A stretch of DNA of 64,000 bases from an uncultured Bacteroidales bacterium (lineage in GTDB: Bacteria; Bacteroidota; Bacteroidia; Bacteroidales; UBA932), in contig CAMVGM010000003.1 of NCBI GenBank assembly GCA_947167015.1, positions 1-64,000 on the forward strand, written 5' to 3'. Shown in pieces: positions 1-9,016 of this stretch. Both the position numbers and the translations under genes were made by a program. The notes under the pieces are model-generated. The model had not been told where the DNA came from. It did no database searches and saw only the letters and a list, made by a program, of their open reading frames with translations. How positions within the stretch are numbered: position 1 is the stretch's first letter; each line of letters begins with the position of its first letter.

Positions 1-777
1 TTCCGCATCGACCACATCCTCGGCTTCTTCCGCATCTGGGAGATCCCCACGGAGTACAAGAGCGGCATGATGGGCCACTTCAACCCGGCCCTGCCGTATT
101 CGCCGGAGGAGATCTCGGCTCTGGGCCTGCCGATGGAGGGTCTCTTCCATCCCGACCCGCGCCATCCGGGCATGTACCAGCCGCTGATCGCGCCGGCTTC
201 GGCCGACCTGCCGCAGTGGCAGCAGGAGCGCTTCGGCGCCCTGTACAACGACTTCTTCTACCACCGCCACGACGAGTTCTGGCGCCGCAACGCCGAGCGC
301 AAGCTGCCCGAACTGCTGGGCGCCACGGGGATGCTCGCCTGCGGCGAAGACCTCGGCATGGTGCCGGACTGCGTGCCCGGCGTGATGGACCACGAGAAGA
401 TCCTCTCGCTGAAGATGCGTGGGATGGAGCAGGAAGGCCCGTGGAAGTACCTGAGCGTGTGCGCCACGTCCAGCCACGACATGGAGACGCTGCGGATGCA
501 GTGCGACCACGACCCGGAGCCCTGGGAGGTGCGCCGCATGCTGTGGGAGTTCCTGGATTCCCCGTCGATGCTCGCCATCTTCCCGCTGCAGGACTGGGTG
601 GCCCTGGACAAGGGCCTGCGCCGCGCCGACCGCATGGCCGAGCGCATCAACCAGCCCGCCGACCCGCACCACCACTGGCGCTTCCGTCTGCACTTCGATG
701 TGCACGAGCTGCTGAAGGCCAGCGAGTTGAACGTCGCCGTGGAAGGCCTGGTCAAGGACGCCCGCCGCGCCGCCTAG
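1..777 (+). CDS. malQ: 4-alpha-glucanotransferase (GH77), C-terminal part, truncated by window start
   Basis: Open frame from base 1: FRIDHILGFFRIWEIP (nucleophile region), ACGEDLGMVP and TSSHDMETLR are GH77 catalytic motifs. Confidence 0.93.
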   Translation, partial: FRIDHILGFFRIWEIPTEYKSGMMGHFNPALPYSPEEISALGLPMEGLFHPDPRHPGMYQPLIAPASADLPQWQQERFGALYNDFFYHRHDEFWRRNAERKLPELLGATGMLACGEDLGMVPDCVPGVMDHEKILSLKMRGMEQEGPWKYLSVCATSSHDMETLRMQCDHDPEPWEVRRMLWEFLDSPSMLAIFPLQDWVALDKGLRRADRMAERINQPADPHHHWRFRLHFDVHELLKASELNVAVEGLVKDARRAA

Positions 778-858
778 CCGCCGGCTCCGTTTTCGGCAGT
801 TTTCGATACAACCAGTCCTTTTATTCAGTACCTTTGCCGCTCCAAAGATAAAAAGACA

Positions 859-1800
859 ATGAAACGATTTATAAAATATACCGTTTCCCTGGCCGCCGCC
901 GCGCTGCTGCTGTCGCTCGGCGCCTGCAATGACCTGGAGCCCTGGCCGGCACCGCTCACCGAACGGGGGATATCCCGGGAAGTAAGCAAGGATTTCTTTA
1001 CCCGGAATGGCGGCAACGTCCGCATCCTGGAGGCGTATCACCTGCAGGATGAGGGCCGCGACGTGATTTCTTTCCGGGACGCGGACGGCGTGGAGGGGCG
1101 CAGCGAGTACCTGGACGGTACGTGGCAGATGACCGTCCGCACCCTCGATCCGGACCGCCTGACGGCGTCCCTGCCGCTGAGCGTGATCCAGGCCTTTGCC
1201 GGACTCGGGCTCGGCACGCCCTGCTTCGTGGAAAGCATAGACCGTATCGCTGAGATCACCCGCGCCGGCATCGCGCACACGATGTACGATTTTATCTTCG
1301 CAACGGACCTGACCGGCGCCGGGAATCATTTCCTGAGGCACTACGTGCTGATCAACGAGGACGGCATCGTGCTTGCCAACGACAACGCTTCTTCCAATCC
1401 GGCCGAATGGTTCCGGGACTTCGACCAGGCCCTGGGCTACATCCGGGATCGCTATGCGGACTGCGATGTCCGCGGGCACGCCAACCGCAGCGGCATCGAT
1501 ACGTTCTATATCCTCCACGACGGAAAGATGAAGCAGGTCCGCTTCCATAACAATTTCCAGGTCAACTATCCCGACATCCGGGAGGCCTGGGAGGAAACGG
1601 AGTACGAACTGGATCCGACGGAAGTTCCCGCCGAGGTGCGCGAACTGTGCCGGAACTGGCGTGAAAGCGATCCGCAGGCCGATACTTCCTATGAGAAGTA
1701 CTATTTCCTGGAGAATGCGCGGGGCGGTTTCTACGGCTACCAGATCAGTGAAAATTCACAGGAAACCCTGCTGACCCAATACACCGCCATCGCAGAGTAA
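859..1800 (+). CDS. Predicted lipoprotein of unknown function (possibly PepSY-like/BLIP-like)
   Basis: 313 aa; lipobox-like LLLSLGAC after a signal sequence; TACCTTTG promoter-like motif just upstream; hairpin downstream. Confidence 0.75.
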   Translation: MKRFIKYTVSLAAAALLLSLGACNDLEPWPAPLTERGISREVSKDFFTRNGGNVRILEAYHLQDEGRDVISFRDADGVEGRSEYLDGTWQMTVRTLDPDRLTASLPLSVIQAFAGLGLGTPCFVESIDRIAEITRAGIAHTMYDFIFATDLTGAGNHFLRHYVLINEDGIVLANDNASSNPAEWFRDFDQALGYIRDRYADCDVRGHANRSGIDTFYILHDGKMKQVRFHNNFQVNYPDIREAWEETEYELDPTEVPAEVRELCRNWRESDPQADTSYEKYYFLENARGGFYGYQISENSQETLLTQYTAIAE

Positions 1801-1826
1801 TACCATTCCCCGCCTGCCGAGAATTC

Positions 1827-1870
1827 CCGGGCCGTATCCTCATTTATGGGGATGCGGCCCGGTTTGTTTT
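1827..1870 (+). terminator. Rho-independent-like terminator after the lipoprotein gene
   Basis: CCGGGCCGTATCC / GGATGCGGCCCGG stem with G-U tolerance, followed by TTTGTTTTT. Confidence 0.7.
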
Positions 1871-1942
1871 TCATCATTTTACGGGATTGACCTGAAGGGG
1901 GCGGCCGCGTAATTTTGCATCTCGGTTTCTAAGAACTTAGAG

Positions 1943-3223
1943 ATGAAAAATAGTGTGTGTGTTTTGCTTGGCCTCCTGCTGGCGGGCTTTCCGATGTCCG
2001 CCCAGGTGGCCTCGCAAGTTAATGGCCGCCTGACCGTCGGCGGTTACGGGGAAGTGGCGCTGACCCGGAATTTCTACAGCGACAACGTCTATCGTTATTC
2101 CCATCCTTCTGATTATAAAGACGATCCGTCACACGGCCGTTTCGACGTGCCGCACGCCGTCATTTACCTGGGCTACGACTTCGGCAAGGGCTGGACGATG
2201 CAGACCGAGATCGAATTCGAGCATACCGGCACCGGCTCCGCCGTGGAGAAAGAGTTCACCGAGGCGGGCGAGTGGGAGGCCGAGATCGAGAAAGGCGGCG
2301 AAGTGGAACTGGAACAGTTCTGGATCCAGAAGAGCTTCGCCCCGCAGCTGAACGTCCGCATCGGCCACCTGGTGGTGCCCGTGGGCGGCCTGAACAACGC
2401 GCACGAACCGCTGAATTTCTTCACCGTGTACCGCCCCGAAGGCGAATACACCATCCTTCCCTCCACCTGGCACGACACCGGCGTCAGCCTCTGGGGCCGC
2501 GCCGGCGCCTGGCGCTACGAAGCCCTCGTGATCGCCGGGATGGACGCCTTCATGTACGACCGCGACAATTTCATCAAGCACGGCGCCGGTTCGCCCTACG
2601 AGTTCAAGGTGGCCAACAACCTGGGCTTCGCCGCCCGCATCGACAATTACTCCGTCAAGGACCTGCGGCTGAGCCTGAGCGGCTTCTACGGGCAGGGGAT
2701 GCACAATTCCTATCCGCACGACATGTGGAACACCCGCTACGCCGGCATCAAGGGGCACACCGCCTTCGGCGCCTTCGACTTCGCCTACACGGGGCCGTAC
2801 CTGACCGTCCGCGGCAACGCCGACTGGGGCTTCGTGAGCGACGCCTCCACCATCAGCACGGTCAAGCGCAACCTCACGTCCGGCTCCGCCCCGTACCGGA
2901 AGACGCCGGTGGGCAAGGGCGCCTGCGCCGCGGGTATCGAGGCAGGCTACGACATCCTGCACCTCTTCAGCGGCGTCCGCGACAAGGAGCAGAAGTTCTA
3001 CCTCTTCGGCCGTTACGAATACTACGATTCCTATATCCCGGACAGCGACCAGCCGGACTATCCCTATACCGACCGGCACCGCATCGCCGTGGGCTTCAAC
3101 TGGCTGCCGCTGCCGCAGATTGCGGTGAAGGGCGAGTACTCGCACCGTTTCCTTCCCAGCCAGTACAACAACGAGCCTTCCGTGTCGGTGGGCGTCGCCT
3201 ATATGGGATTCTTTACCCGATAA
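1943..3223 (+). CDS. Outer-membrane porin-like beta-barrel protein
   Basis: 426 aa; signal peptide ending near MSAQ; alternating aromatic/polar strands; C-terminal ...VSVGVAYMGFFTR typical of OMPs. Confidence 0.75.
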   Translation: MKNSVCVLLGLLLAGFPMSAQVASQVNGRLTVGGYGEVALTRNFYSDNVYRYSHPSDYKDDPSHGRFDVPHAVIYLGYDFGKGWTMQTEIEFEHTGTGSAVEKEFTEAGEWEAEIEKGGEVELEQFWIQKSFAPQLNVRIGHLVVPVGGLNNAHEPLNFFTVYRPEGEYTILPSTWHDTGVSLWGRAGAWRYEALVIAGMDAFMYDRDNFIKHGAGSPYEFKVANNLGFAARIDNYSVKDLRLSLSGFYGQGMHNSYPHDMWNTRYAGIKGHTAFGAFDFAYTGPYLTVRGNADWGFVSDASTISTVKRNLTSGSAPYRKTPVGKGACAAGIEAGYDILHLFSGVRDKEQKFYLFGRYEYYDSYIPDSDQPDYPYTDRHRIAVGFNWLPLPQIAVKGEYSHRFLPSQYNNEPSVSVGVAYMGFFTR

Positions 3224-3244
3224 TCACTTAAAAAACAAACTGAT

Positions 3245-4465
3245 ATGAAAAAGTTCCTTTCTTTGATTGCCCTGGCCGCCCTCTGTGTGGCGGCGGCATC
3301 CTGCAATGGCAACGGCCGCGAGACCGGCGGCCTGAGCGACGCTGAAAAAGCGATGAAAAACGTAGCGGCCCAGTATGTTCCCGGCGTGATCTACGCCACC
3401 TACGGCGACCTCGCCAAGGAAAGCGGCGAACTGTACGACCTGCTCGCCGCGGCCGCGGTCAAGGGCCCCGGCAAACTCAGCCAGGGCGACGTGGACGCCA
3501 TTTGCGCCAAATTCCTCCAGGCCCGCCAGAGCTGGGAGGAGTCCGAAGCCTTCCTGTTCGGCGCCGCCACGGACTTCGGCATCGATCCGCACATCGACAC
3601 CTGGCCGCTGGACGTGGACGGCCTCGCCACCGAACTGTCCAACGCCGAGAAGGTAGAGGCCCTCAAGGGTGAGGACGGCATCGCCTACGCCGCCGCCAAG
3701 CTGGGCCAGGAACTCCTGGGCTTCCACGGCATCGAATTCGTCCTCTTCCGGGACGGCAAGAACCGCACGGTGGCCGCCCTGCAGGGCAACGAGGACCACG
3801 ACGCCTTCGCGGGCAAGACCGTGACCGGTGCGCAGGAACTGATCTACGCGGCCGCCGTGGCCGGCGACCTGCGCGACAACTGCTACCGCCTGTGCGTGTC
3901 CTGGAACCCCGCATCTCCGAAGGCCTACGTGGACCGCTGCGAGGAACTGGAAGTGGCCGTGACCGTGACCGGATCCGACCTGAGCTACGGCGAGAACCTG
4001 CTCGGCGCCGCCGAGGCTGGCAGCTCCTACAAGACCTGGCAGAGCGCGATGGCCTCCATCCTGAAGGCCGGCTGCTCCAACATCTGCGCCGAGGTGGCCG
4101 ACGTGAAGATGGGCAACGCCCACACGGGCGAGGACATCAACTACATCGAGTCCCCGTACAGCAAGCAGTCCTTCCAGGACTTCATCGACAACATCCTGAG
4201 CATCCAGTACAGCCTCTACGGCAAGGCCGGGGCGACGAGCGCGCAGGCCGGCAGCCTGATGGACTTCTTCGCCACGCAGAAATACAGCGGCGCCACCGCC
4301 CTCCAGCAGGCGCTGGACGCTTCGCTCGCCGCGCTCAAGGCCTGCAAGGCCAAGGGAGCCTTCGTGGACATCTACGCCGACGCCTCCGTGCAGAAGGCGA
4401 TGGACGAGATCAGCGCCCTGGACGACGAGATCAACAAGGCGGCGGACTGGATCCTGAGACAGTAA
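3245..4465 (+). CDS. Imelysin family (peptidase M75-like) lipoprotein
   Basis: 406 aa; lipobox VAAASC; FHGIEFVLF resembles the imelysin GxHxxE-type signature; helical composition. Confidence 0.82.
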   Translation: MKKFLSLIALAALCVAAASCNGNGRETGGLSDAEKAMKNVAAQYVPGVIYATYGDLAKESGELYDLLAAAAVKGPGKLSQGDVDAICAKFLQARQSWEESEAFLFGAATDFGIDPHIDTWPLDVDGLATELSNAEKVEALKGEDGIAYAAAKLGQELLGFHGIEFVLFRDGKNRTVAALQGNEDHDAFAGKTVTGAQELIYAAAVAGDLRDNCYRLCVSWNPASPKAYVDRCEELEVAVTVTGSDLSYGENLLGAAEAGSSYKTWQSAMASILKAGCSNICAEVADVKMGNAHTGEDINYIESPYSKQSFQDFIDNILSIQYSLYGKAGATSAQAGSLMDFFATQKYSGATALQQALDASLAALKACKAKGAFVDIYADASVQKAMDEISALDDEINKAADWILRQ

Positions 4466-4478
4466 AAAAGCATCTGCC

Positions 4479-6203
4479 ATGAAACACACTATTTTGAACC
4501 TTCTCCTTCCGGGCGCCCTGGCGCTGCTTGCCAGCGGCTGTTTCCCGGAGTCTTACGATACCCGTTTCGGGGACGACAAGCGGGAATCCGACGCCAAGTA
4601 CGTCGGGCAGGCCGTCGGCAATTTCTCGGCGGAGGAATGGTATCCGGGCGGTGTGCTCGGCACCACGGACAACGTGACCGAAGGCTGCTATGAAGACGAG
4701 ACGCCCGCCACGGAGCAGCAGGGCCTGATGCAGGCCTTCAACCTCGGCGAGGCGGCCTTCGAGCGCAACTTTACGATCAATACCGCCCCGTTCAAGGGCC
4801 TCGGCCCGGCATACCTGCGCACCTCCTGCCTGGACTGCCACCCCGGCTACGGCCACGGCAAGCGCCAGCCGTACTACAAGGCCGGCTTCGGCAACGGCTA
4901 CCTGCTGGTGGTCTATCACCCCGCCGACGGGGCCAACAGCGATGACGGCCCTTACGTGGCCGAGGTGACCGGCATGCCGCAGACCAAGGCGGTCGCCCCC
5001 TTCCTCCCGCCCATCGACGAGGACAAGATCCGGATGGACTGGCTGCCCGTCACCGCCATGGAAAGCGGGCTGCCGATGACCTTCCCGGACGGGGAGCGTT
5101 ACGAACTCATCTACCCGGAACTCTCCATCCCCCAGGATGCCTTCAACACCGACCCGACCCCGTATGAGACCGGAAACCAGGCGGTTGCGTTCCGCCTCGA
5201 GTCCACGATCGGCATCATCGGCACGGGCCTGCTGGACGCCATCCCCGAAGAGGACATCAAGGCCCAGTACCAGGCGGAAGCCCCCTACGTGGAGCTGAAC
5301 CCGGCCTTCTGGGACAAGGAAGCGAATGATTTCGCCCCCACGGCGTGGTATTCCCTGGCCGCCGGGCAGTTCGCCGACGGCACCCCGGCCCCCGCGGGCA
5401 CCAAGAAACTCAAGCGCTTCACCTATGCGATGACGCGCGCCTCCCTGCAGGACGGCGCCGGCGCCAACGCCATCTGGAACATCACCAACGTCAGCCGCGC
5501 CGACCGCCCCTTCCTCTACACCACCAAGGCCTGGGCCAAGGCGATGTCGGAGAATGCGGGGGTGATCGCCGCGATCCAGAAGGACCCGTCTTCCCCGTAT
5601 TATGCCGACGGCACGCCCGAAGGCATCGCGGACGCGGTCCTGCACCTGCTGGACCCTTCGACCAACCAGTTCGACAACGCCTGGCACAACTTTACGCCGG
5701 AGATGAGCGACGACCAGTACTACAATTTCCTCGTCTGGCACCGCGGCCTGTCCATCCCGCGCGCCCGCGACCTCAACCGCAAGGACGTCCAGCGGGGCAA
5801 GCAGGTGTTCACGGAGATCGGCTGCGCCAGCTGCCACCGCCCGTCCTGGAATACGAAGTCCGACAACTACTGGGCGCCGGCCATCGTGGACGGCAAACCC
5901 TTGCCGCGCTACGAAAACCAGACCATCTGGCCTTATACCGACATGCTCCAGCACCGCCTGTACATGAAAAACGGCATCCACGGCAGCTGGTGCCGCACCA
6001 CCCCGCTCTGGGGCCGGGGCCTTTCGAAGGCCAACACCGGCGCCGAGGACCGGCTTCACGACGACCGCGCCCGCAACGTGATCGAAGCCATCATGTGGCA
6101 CGGATATAGCAAGAAAAGCGATGCCTACCCGGCCACGGAAAAGTTCTACAAGCTCTCCAAGGAGGACCGGGAGGCCGTAGTAGCCTTCATCGATGCAATC
6201 TAA
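4479..6203 (+). CDS. Di-haem oxidoreductase family (DHOR, formerly DUF1111) lipoprotein
   Basis: 574 aa; lipobox LLASGC; two c-type haem motifs, CLDCH and CASCH. Confidence 0.85.
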   Translation: MKHTILNLLLPGALALLASGCFPESYDTRFGDDKRESDAKYVGQAVGNFSAEEWYPGGVLGTTDNVTEGCYEDETPATEQQGLMQAFNLGEAAFERNFTINTAPFKGLGPAYLRTSCLDCHPGYGHGKRQPYYKAGFGNGYLLVVYHPADGANSDDGPYVAEVTGMPQTKAVAPFLPPIDEDKIRMDWLPVTAMESGLPMTFPDGERYELIYPELSIPQDAFNTDPTPYETGNQAVAFRLESTIGIIGTGLLDAIPEEDIKAQYQAEAPYVELNPAFWDKEANDFAPTAWYSLAAGQFADGTPAPAGTKKLKRFTYAMTRASLQDGAGANAIWNITNVSRADRPFLYTTKAWAKAMSENAGVIAAIQKDPSSPYYADGTPEGIADAVLHLLDPSTNQFDNAWHNFTPEMSDDQYYNFLVWHRGLSIPRARDLNRKDVQRGKQVFTEIGCASCHRPSWNTKSDNYWAPAIVDGKPLPRYENQTIWPYTDMLQHRLYMKNGIHGSWCRTTPLWGRGLSKANTGAEDRLHDDRARNVIEAIMWHGYSKKSDAYPATEKFYKLSKEDREAVVAFIDAI

Positions 6204-7398
6204 GACACTCAAGATCCTGAGCTACGGCTCCATGGCGGTCGTCATCGCGATGATGATGGCCGCCACGTTCGTGGAGCGCCTCCACGACACCGACACGGCC
6301 CTGCGGGTCATTTATCACAACCCCGTTTTCTTCGTCCTGTGGGCGGTGGCGGCCGTTTCCGGCTTCGCGCTCCTGCTGCGCCAGGGCGGGGCGAAGCGCC
6401 CGGCGACCCTGCTGCTGCACGTCGCCCTGCTGCTGATCCTCGCCGGGGCGCTGATCACCCACCTGGGCGGGAAGAGCGGCAGCATCCATCTCCGCGAGGG
6501 CGTGCCGAGCAGCGCGCTGGAACTGGACGACGGGACCTCCGACGTCCTCCCGTTCTCGCTGGAACTTAAGGAGTTCCGCATTGAGTACGACCCCGGCACC
6601 GAGAACGTTTCGGATTACGTTTCCGAACTGGTGTGCGAGGGGGAACCCGTCACCATCTCGATGAACCATATCCTCAAGCACGACGGCTGGCGCTTCTACC
6701 AGGCGGATTACGACGAGGACGGGGCGGGCAGCATCCTGGCCGTGAGCCGGGATCCCTGGGGCGTGGGCGTCACCTACGCGGGTTACCTGCTCCTGCTGGT
6801 CGCGATGATCGGCTATTTCTTCCAGCGGGACAGCACCTGGCGGCGGGCGCGGACCGCCCTGCGCGGGCCGGAGAAGGTCCGGCGCCGGCGCGCGCTTCCC
6901 TGGGTGCTCGCCGCGGCCGGGGCCGCGATGCTGGCCGCCTGGCTCATCAGCGTCTTCCCGAAAGGACCGCTGATGCCGGTGCTGCGCTCCCCCCTGCTGT
7001 TCATCCACATGCTCCCCATCATCGTCAGCTACGCGCTGTTCGGGCTGACAACCCTGCTGGGCCTGGTGGGCCTGTTCGTCCGCGAGAACACCTCGGAACG
7101 CCTGCGGAACGTGAGCCTGCGGGTGCTGTTCCCGGCCGTGTTCCTGCTGACCTTCGGAACCTTCCTGGGGGCCGTGTGGGCGAACATCTCCTGGGGCAGC
7201 TACTGGGCCTGGGACCCCAAGGAGACCTGGGCGCTGGTGACCCTGCTGGTCTATTCCTTCGCCCTGCACGCCGACACGCTGCCGGTGCTGCGCAAGCCGC
7301 GCGTCTTCCATCTGTTCTGCGTGCTGGCCTTCCTGGCGGTGCTGACGACCTATTTCGGGGTCAACCTCTTCCTGGGCGGGATGCACAGCTACGCATAG
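6193..7398 (+). CDS. Cytochrome c biogenesis protein, ResB-like/CcsA fusion
   Basis: 401 aa, multi-TM; WGSYWAWDPKETW is the CcsA haem-handling motif; overlaps the DHOR gene by 11 nt. Confidence 0.88.
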   Translation: MQSKTLKILSYGSMAVVIAMMMAATFVERLHDTDTALRVIYHNPVFFVLWAVAAVSGFALLLRQGGAKRPATLLLHVALLLILAGALITHLGGKSGSIHLREGVPSSALELDDGTSDVLPFSLELKEFRIEYDPGTENVSDYVSELVCEGEPVTISMNHILKHDGWRFYQADYDEDGAGSILAVSRDPWGVGVTYAGYLLLLVAMIGYFFQRDSTWRRARTALRGPEKVRRRRALPWVLAAAGAAMLAAWLISVFPKGPLMPVLRSPLLFIHMLPIIVSYALFGLTTLLGLVGLFVRENTSERLRNVSLRVLFPAVFLLTFGTFLGAVWANISWGSYWAWDPKETWALVTLLVYSFALHADTLPVLRKPRVFHLFCVLAFLAVLTTYFGVNLFLGGMHSYA

Positions 7399-7420
7399 AA
7401 GCGGCTGATTTCAAGCTTTT

Positions 7421-7462
7421 TGCTTTCGGGGTCCGCATTTGGACCTTCGAAAGCATTTTTTT
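7421..7462 (+). terminator. Rho-independent terminator after the cytochrome operon
   Basis: TGCTTTCG..GGTCC-gcattt-GGACC..CGAAAGCA hairpin followed by a T-run. Confidence 0.85.
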
Positions 7463-7490
7463 ATATTTGTAAAGTATATATCTCTCTGCT

Positions 7491-7961
7491 ATGTGGTGGA
7501 TCGTTGTAACCCTGTTGTTGTTGGGCGTCATCCTGATGCTCGTTGAAATGCTCCTGGTCCCGGGCGTCGGGATCGCCGGCTTCCTGAGCCTCGGCTCGCT
7601 GGGCGTCGCCTGCTGGTACGCCTTCACCTCGATATCCACGGCCGCCGGCTGGTGGACCACCCTGGCCGCCATGCTGCTGCTGGGCGCGATGGTGTTCTTC
7701 GCGCTGCGCGCCAAGACCTGGCGCCGCTTCGAACTCAAGACCGAAATGACCTCGAAGATGGGCACGGAGGCGAAAGACGTGCGCGTGGGCGACCGCGGCG
7801 TCGCGTACACGCGCCTCGCGCCGCTGGGCACCGGCCGCTTCGGCGAGGTCAACTGCGAGGTCAAGAGCTACGACAACCAGATGATCGCCGCCGGCACGCC
7901 GCTGGAGGTCGTCTCGATCGAAGAGAACAAACCCCTTGTCAAACCCATAACGAACGAATAA
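7491..7961 (+). CDS. NfeD-like short membrane protein
   Basis: 156 aa; N-terminal TM segments and C-terminal NfeD OB-fold-like region; directly upstream of floA. Confidence 0.85.
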   Translation: MWWIVVTLLLLGVILMLVEMLLVPGVGIAGFLSLGSLGVACWYAFTSISTAAGWWTTLAAMLLLGAMVFFALRAKTWRRFELKTEMTSKMGTEAKDVRVGDRGVAYTRLAPLGTGRFGEVNCEVKSYDNQMIAAGTPLEVVSIEENKPLVKPITNE

Positions 7962-7962
7962 C

Positions 7963-8907
7963 ATGAACCCCATCATCTGGATCGTCATCGCGATCGTCGG
8001 ACTCATCATCGTCCTCTGGTTCTTCCCCGTGGCCCTATGGTTCCAGGCCCTCCTGTCCGGGGTGTACGTATCCCTCATCCAGCTCGTGCTGATGCGCTGG
8101 AGGGGCGTGAACCCCCGCACCATCGTGATGGCGCTCATCACGGGCACCAAGGCCGGGCTCACGCTCAAGGCCAACGAACTTGAAGCCCATTATCTCGCGC
8201 GCGGTAACGTTACCAAGGTCGTGATGGCGCTCATCTCCGCCAACAAGGCCAACATCCCCATCGACTTCAAGATGGCGTCCGCCATCGACCTCGCCGGCCG
8301 CGACGTGCTCGAGGCCGTGCAGATGTCGGTCAACCCGAAGGTCATCGACACCCCGCCCGTCACCGCCGTGGCAAAGGACGGCATCCAGCTCATCGCGAAG
8401 GCGCGCGTGACCGTGCGTGCGAACATCAAGCAGCTCGTCGGCGGCGCCGGCGAGGAGACCGTGCTCGCCCGCGTCGGCGAGGGCATCGTCTCGTCCATCG
8501 GTTCGTCCGACAGCCACAAGTCCGTGCTGGAGAACCCCGACAGCATCTCCAAGCTGGTGCTGAGCAAGGGCCTCGACGCCGGAACGGCCTATGAGATCCT
8601 TTCCATCGACATCGCCGACATCGACGTGGGCAAGAACATCGGCGCCGTGCTCCAGATGGACCAGGCCGATGCCGACAAGAACATCGCCCAGGCCCGCGCC
8701 GAGGAGCGCCGCGCCATGGCGGTGGCCCAGGAGCAGGAGATGAAGGCCAAGGCCCAGGAGGCCCGCGCCCGCGTGATCGAGGCCGAGGCCCAGGTGCCGC
8801 TGGCCATGGCCGAGGCTTTCCGCAGCGGCAATCTCGGCATCATGGACTACTACCGGATGAAGAACATCCAGGCAGACACCGAGATGCGCGAGAACATCGC
8901 CAAATAG
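7963..8907 (+). CDS. floA: Flotillin-like protein FloA (SPFH family)
   Basis: 314 aa; single N-terminal membrane region; [28 protein letters not shown] and Ala/Glu-rich C-terminus characteristic of FloA/YqfA. Confidence 0.92.
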   Translation: MNPIIWIVIAIVGLIIVLWFFPVALWFQALLSGVYVSLIQLVLMRWRGVNPRTIVMALITGTKAGLTLKANELEAHYLARGNVTKVVMALISANKANIPIDFKMASAIDLAGRDVLEAVQMSVNPKVIDTPPVTAVAKDGIQLIAKARVTVRANIKQLVGGAGEETVLARVGEGIVSSIGSSDSHKSVLENPDSISKLVLSKGLDAGTAYEILSIDIADIDVGKNIGAVLQMDQADADKNIAQARAEERRAMAVAQEQEMKAKAQEARARVIEAEAQVPLAMAEAFRSGNLGIMDYYRMKNIQADTEMRENIAK

Positions 8908-8926
8908 GCGCCTTTTCGTGCAATAT

Positions 8927-8993
8927 TCACAAAATCAGCCCGCAAAGTTTCTTTGTTTTGAGAAAAATACTAACTTTGCGGACTATTTTGTGA
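8927..8993. repeat. Long imperfect inverted repeat overlapping the secDF promoter
   Basis: TCACAAAATcagcCCGCAAAGTT - 22 nt - AACTTTGCGGactATTTTGTGA; arms match over about 22 of 23 positions with one mismatch and one indel. Confidence 0.85.
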
Positions 8994-9016
8994 CTTATAT
9001 TTAATTTACCATACTT

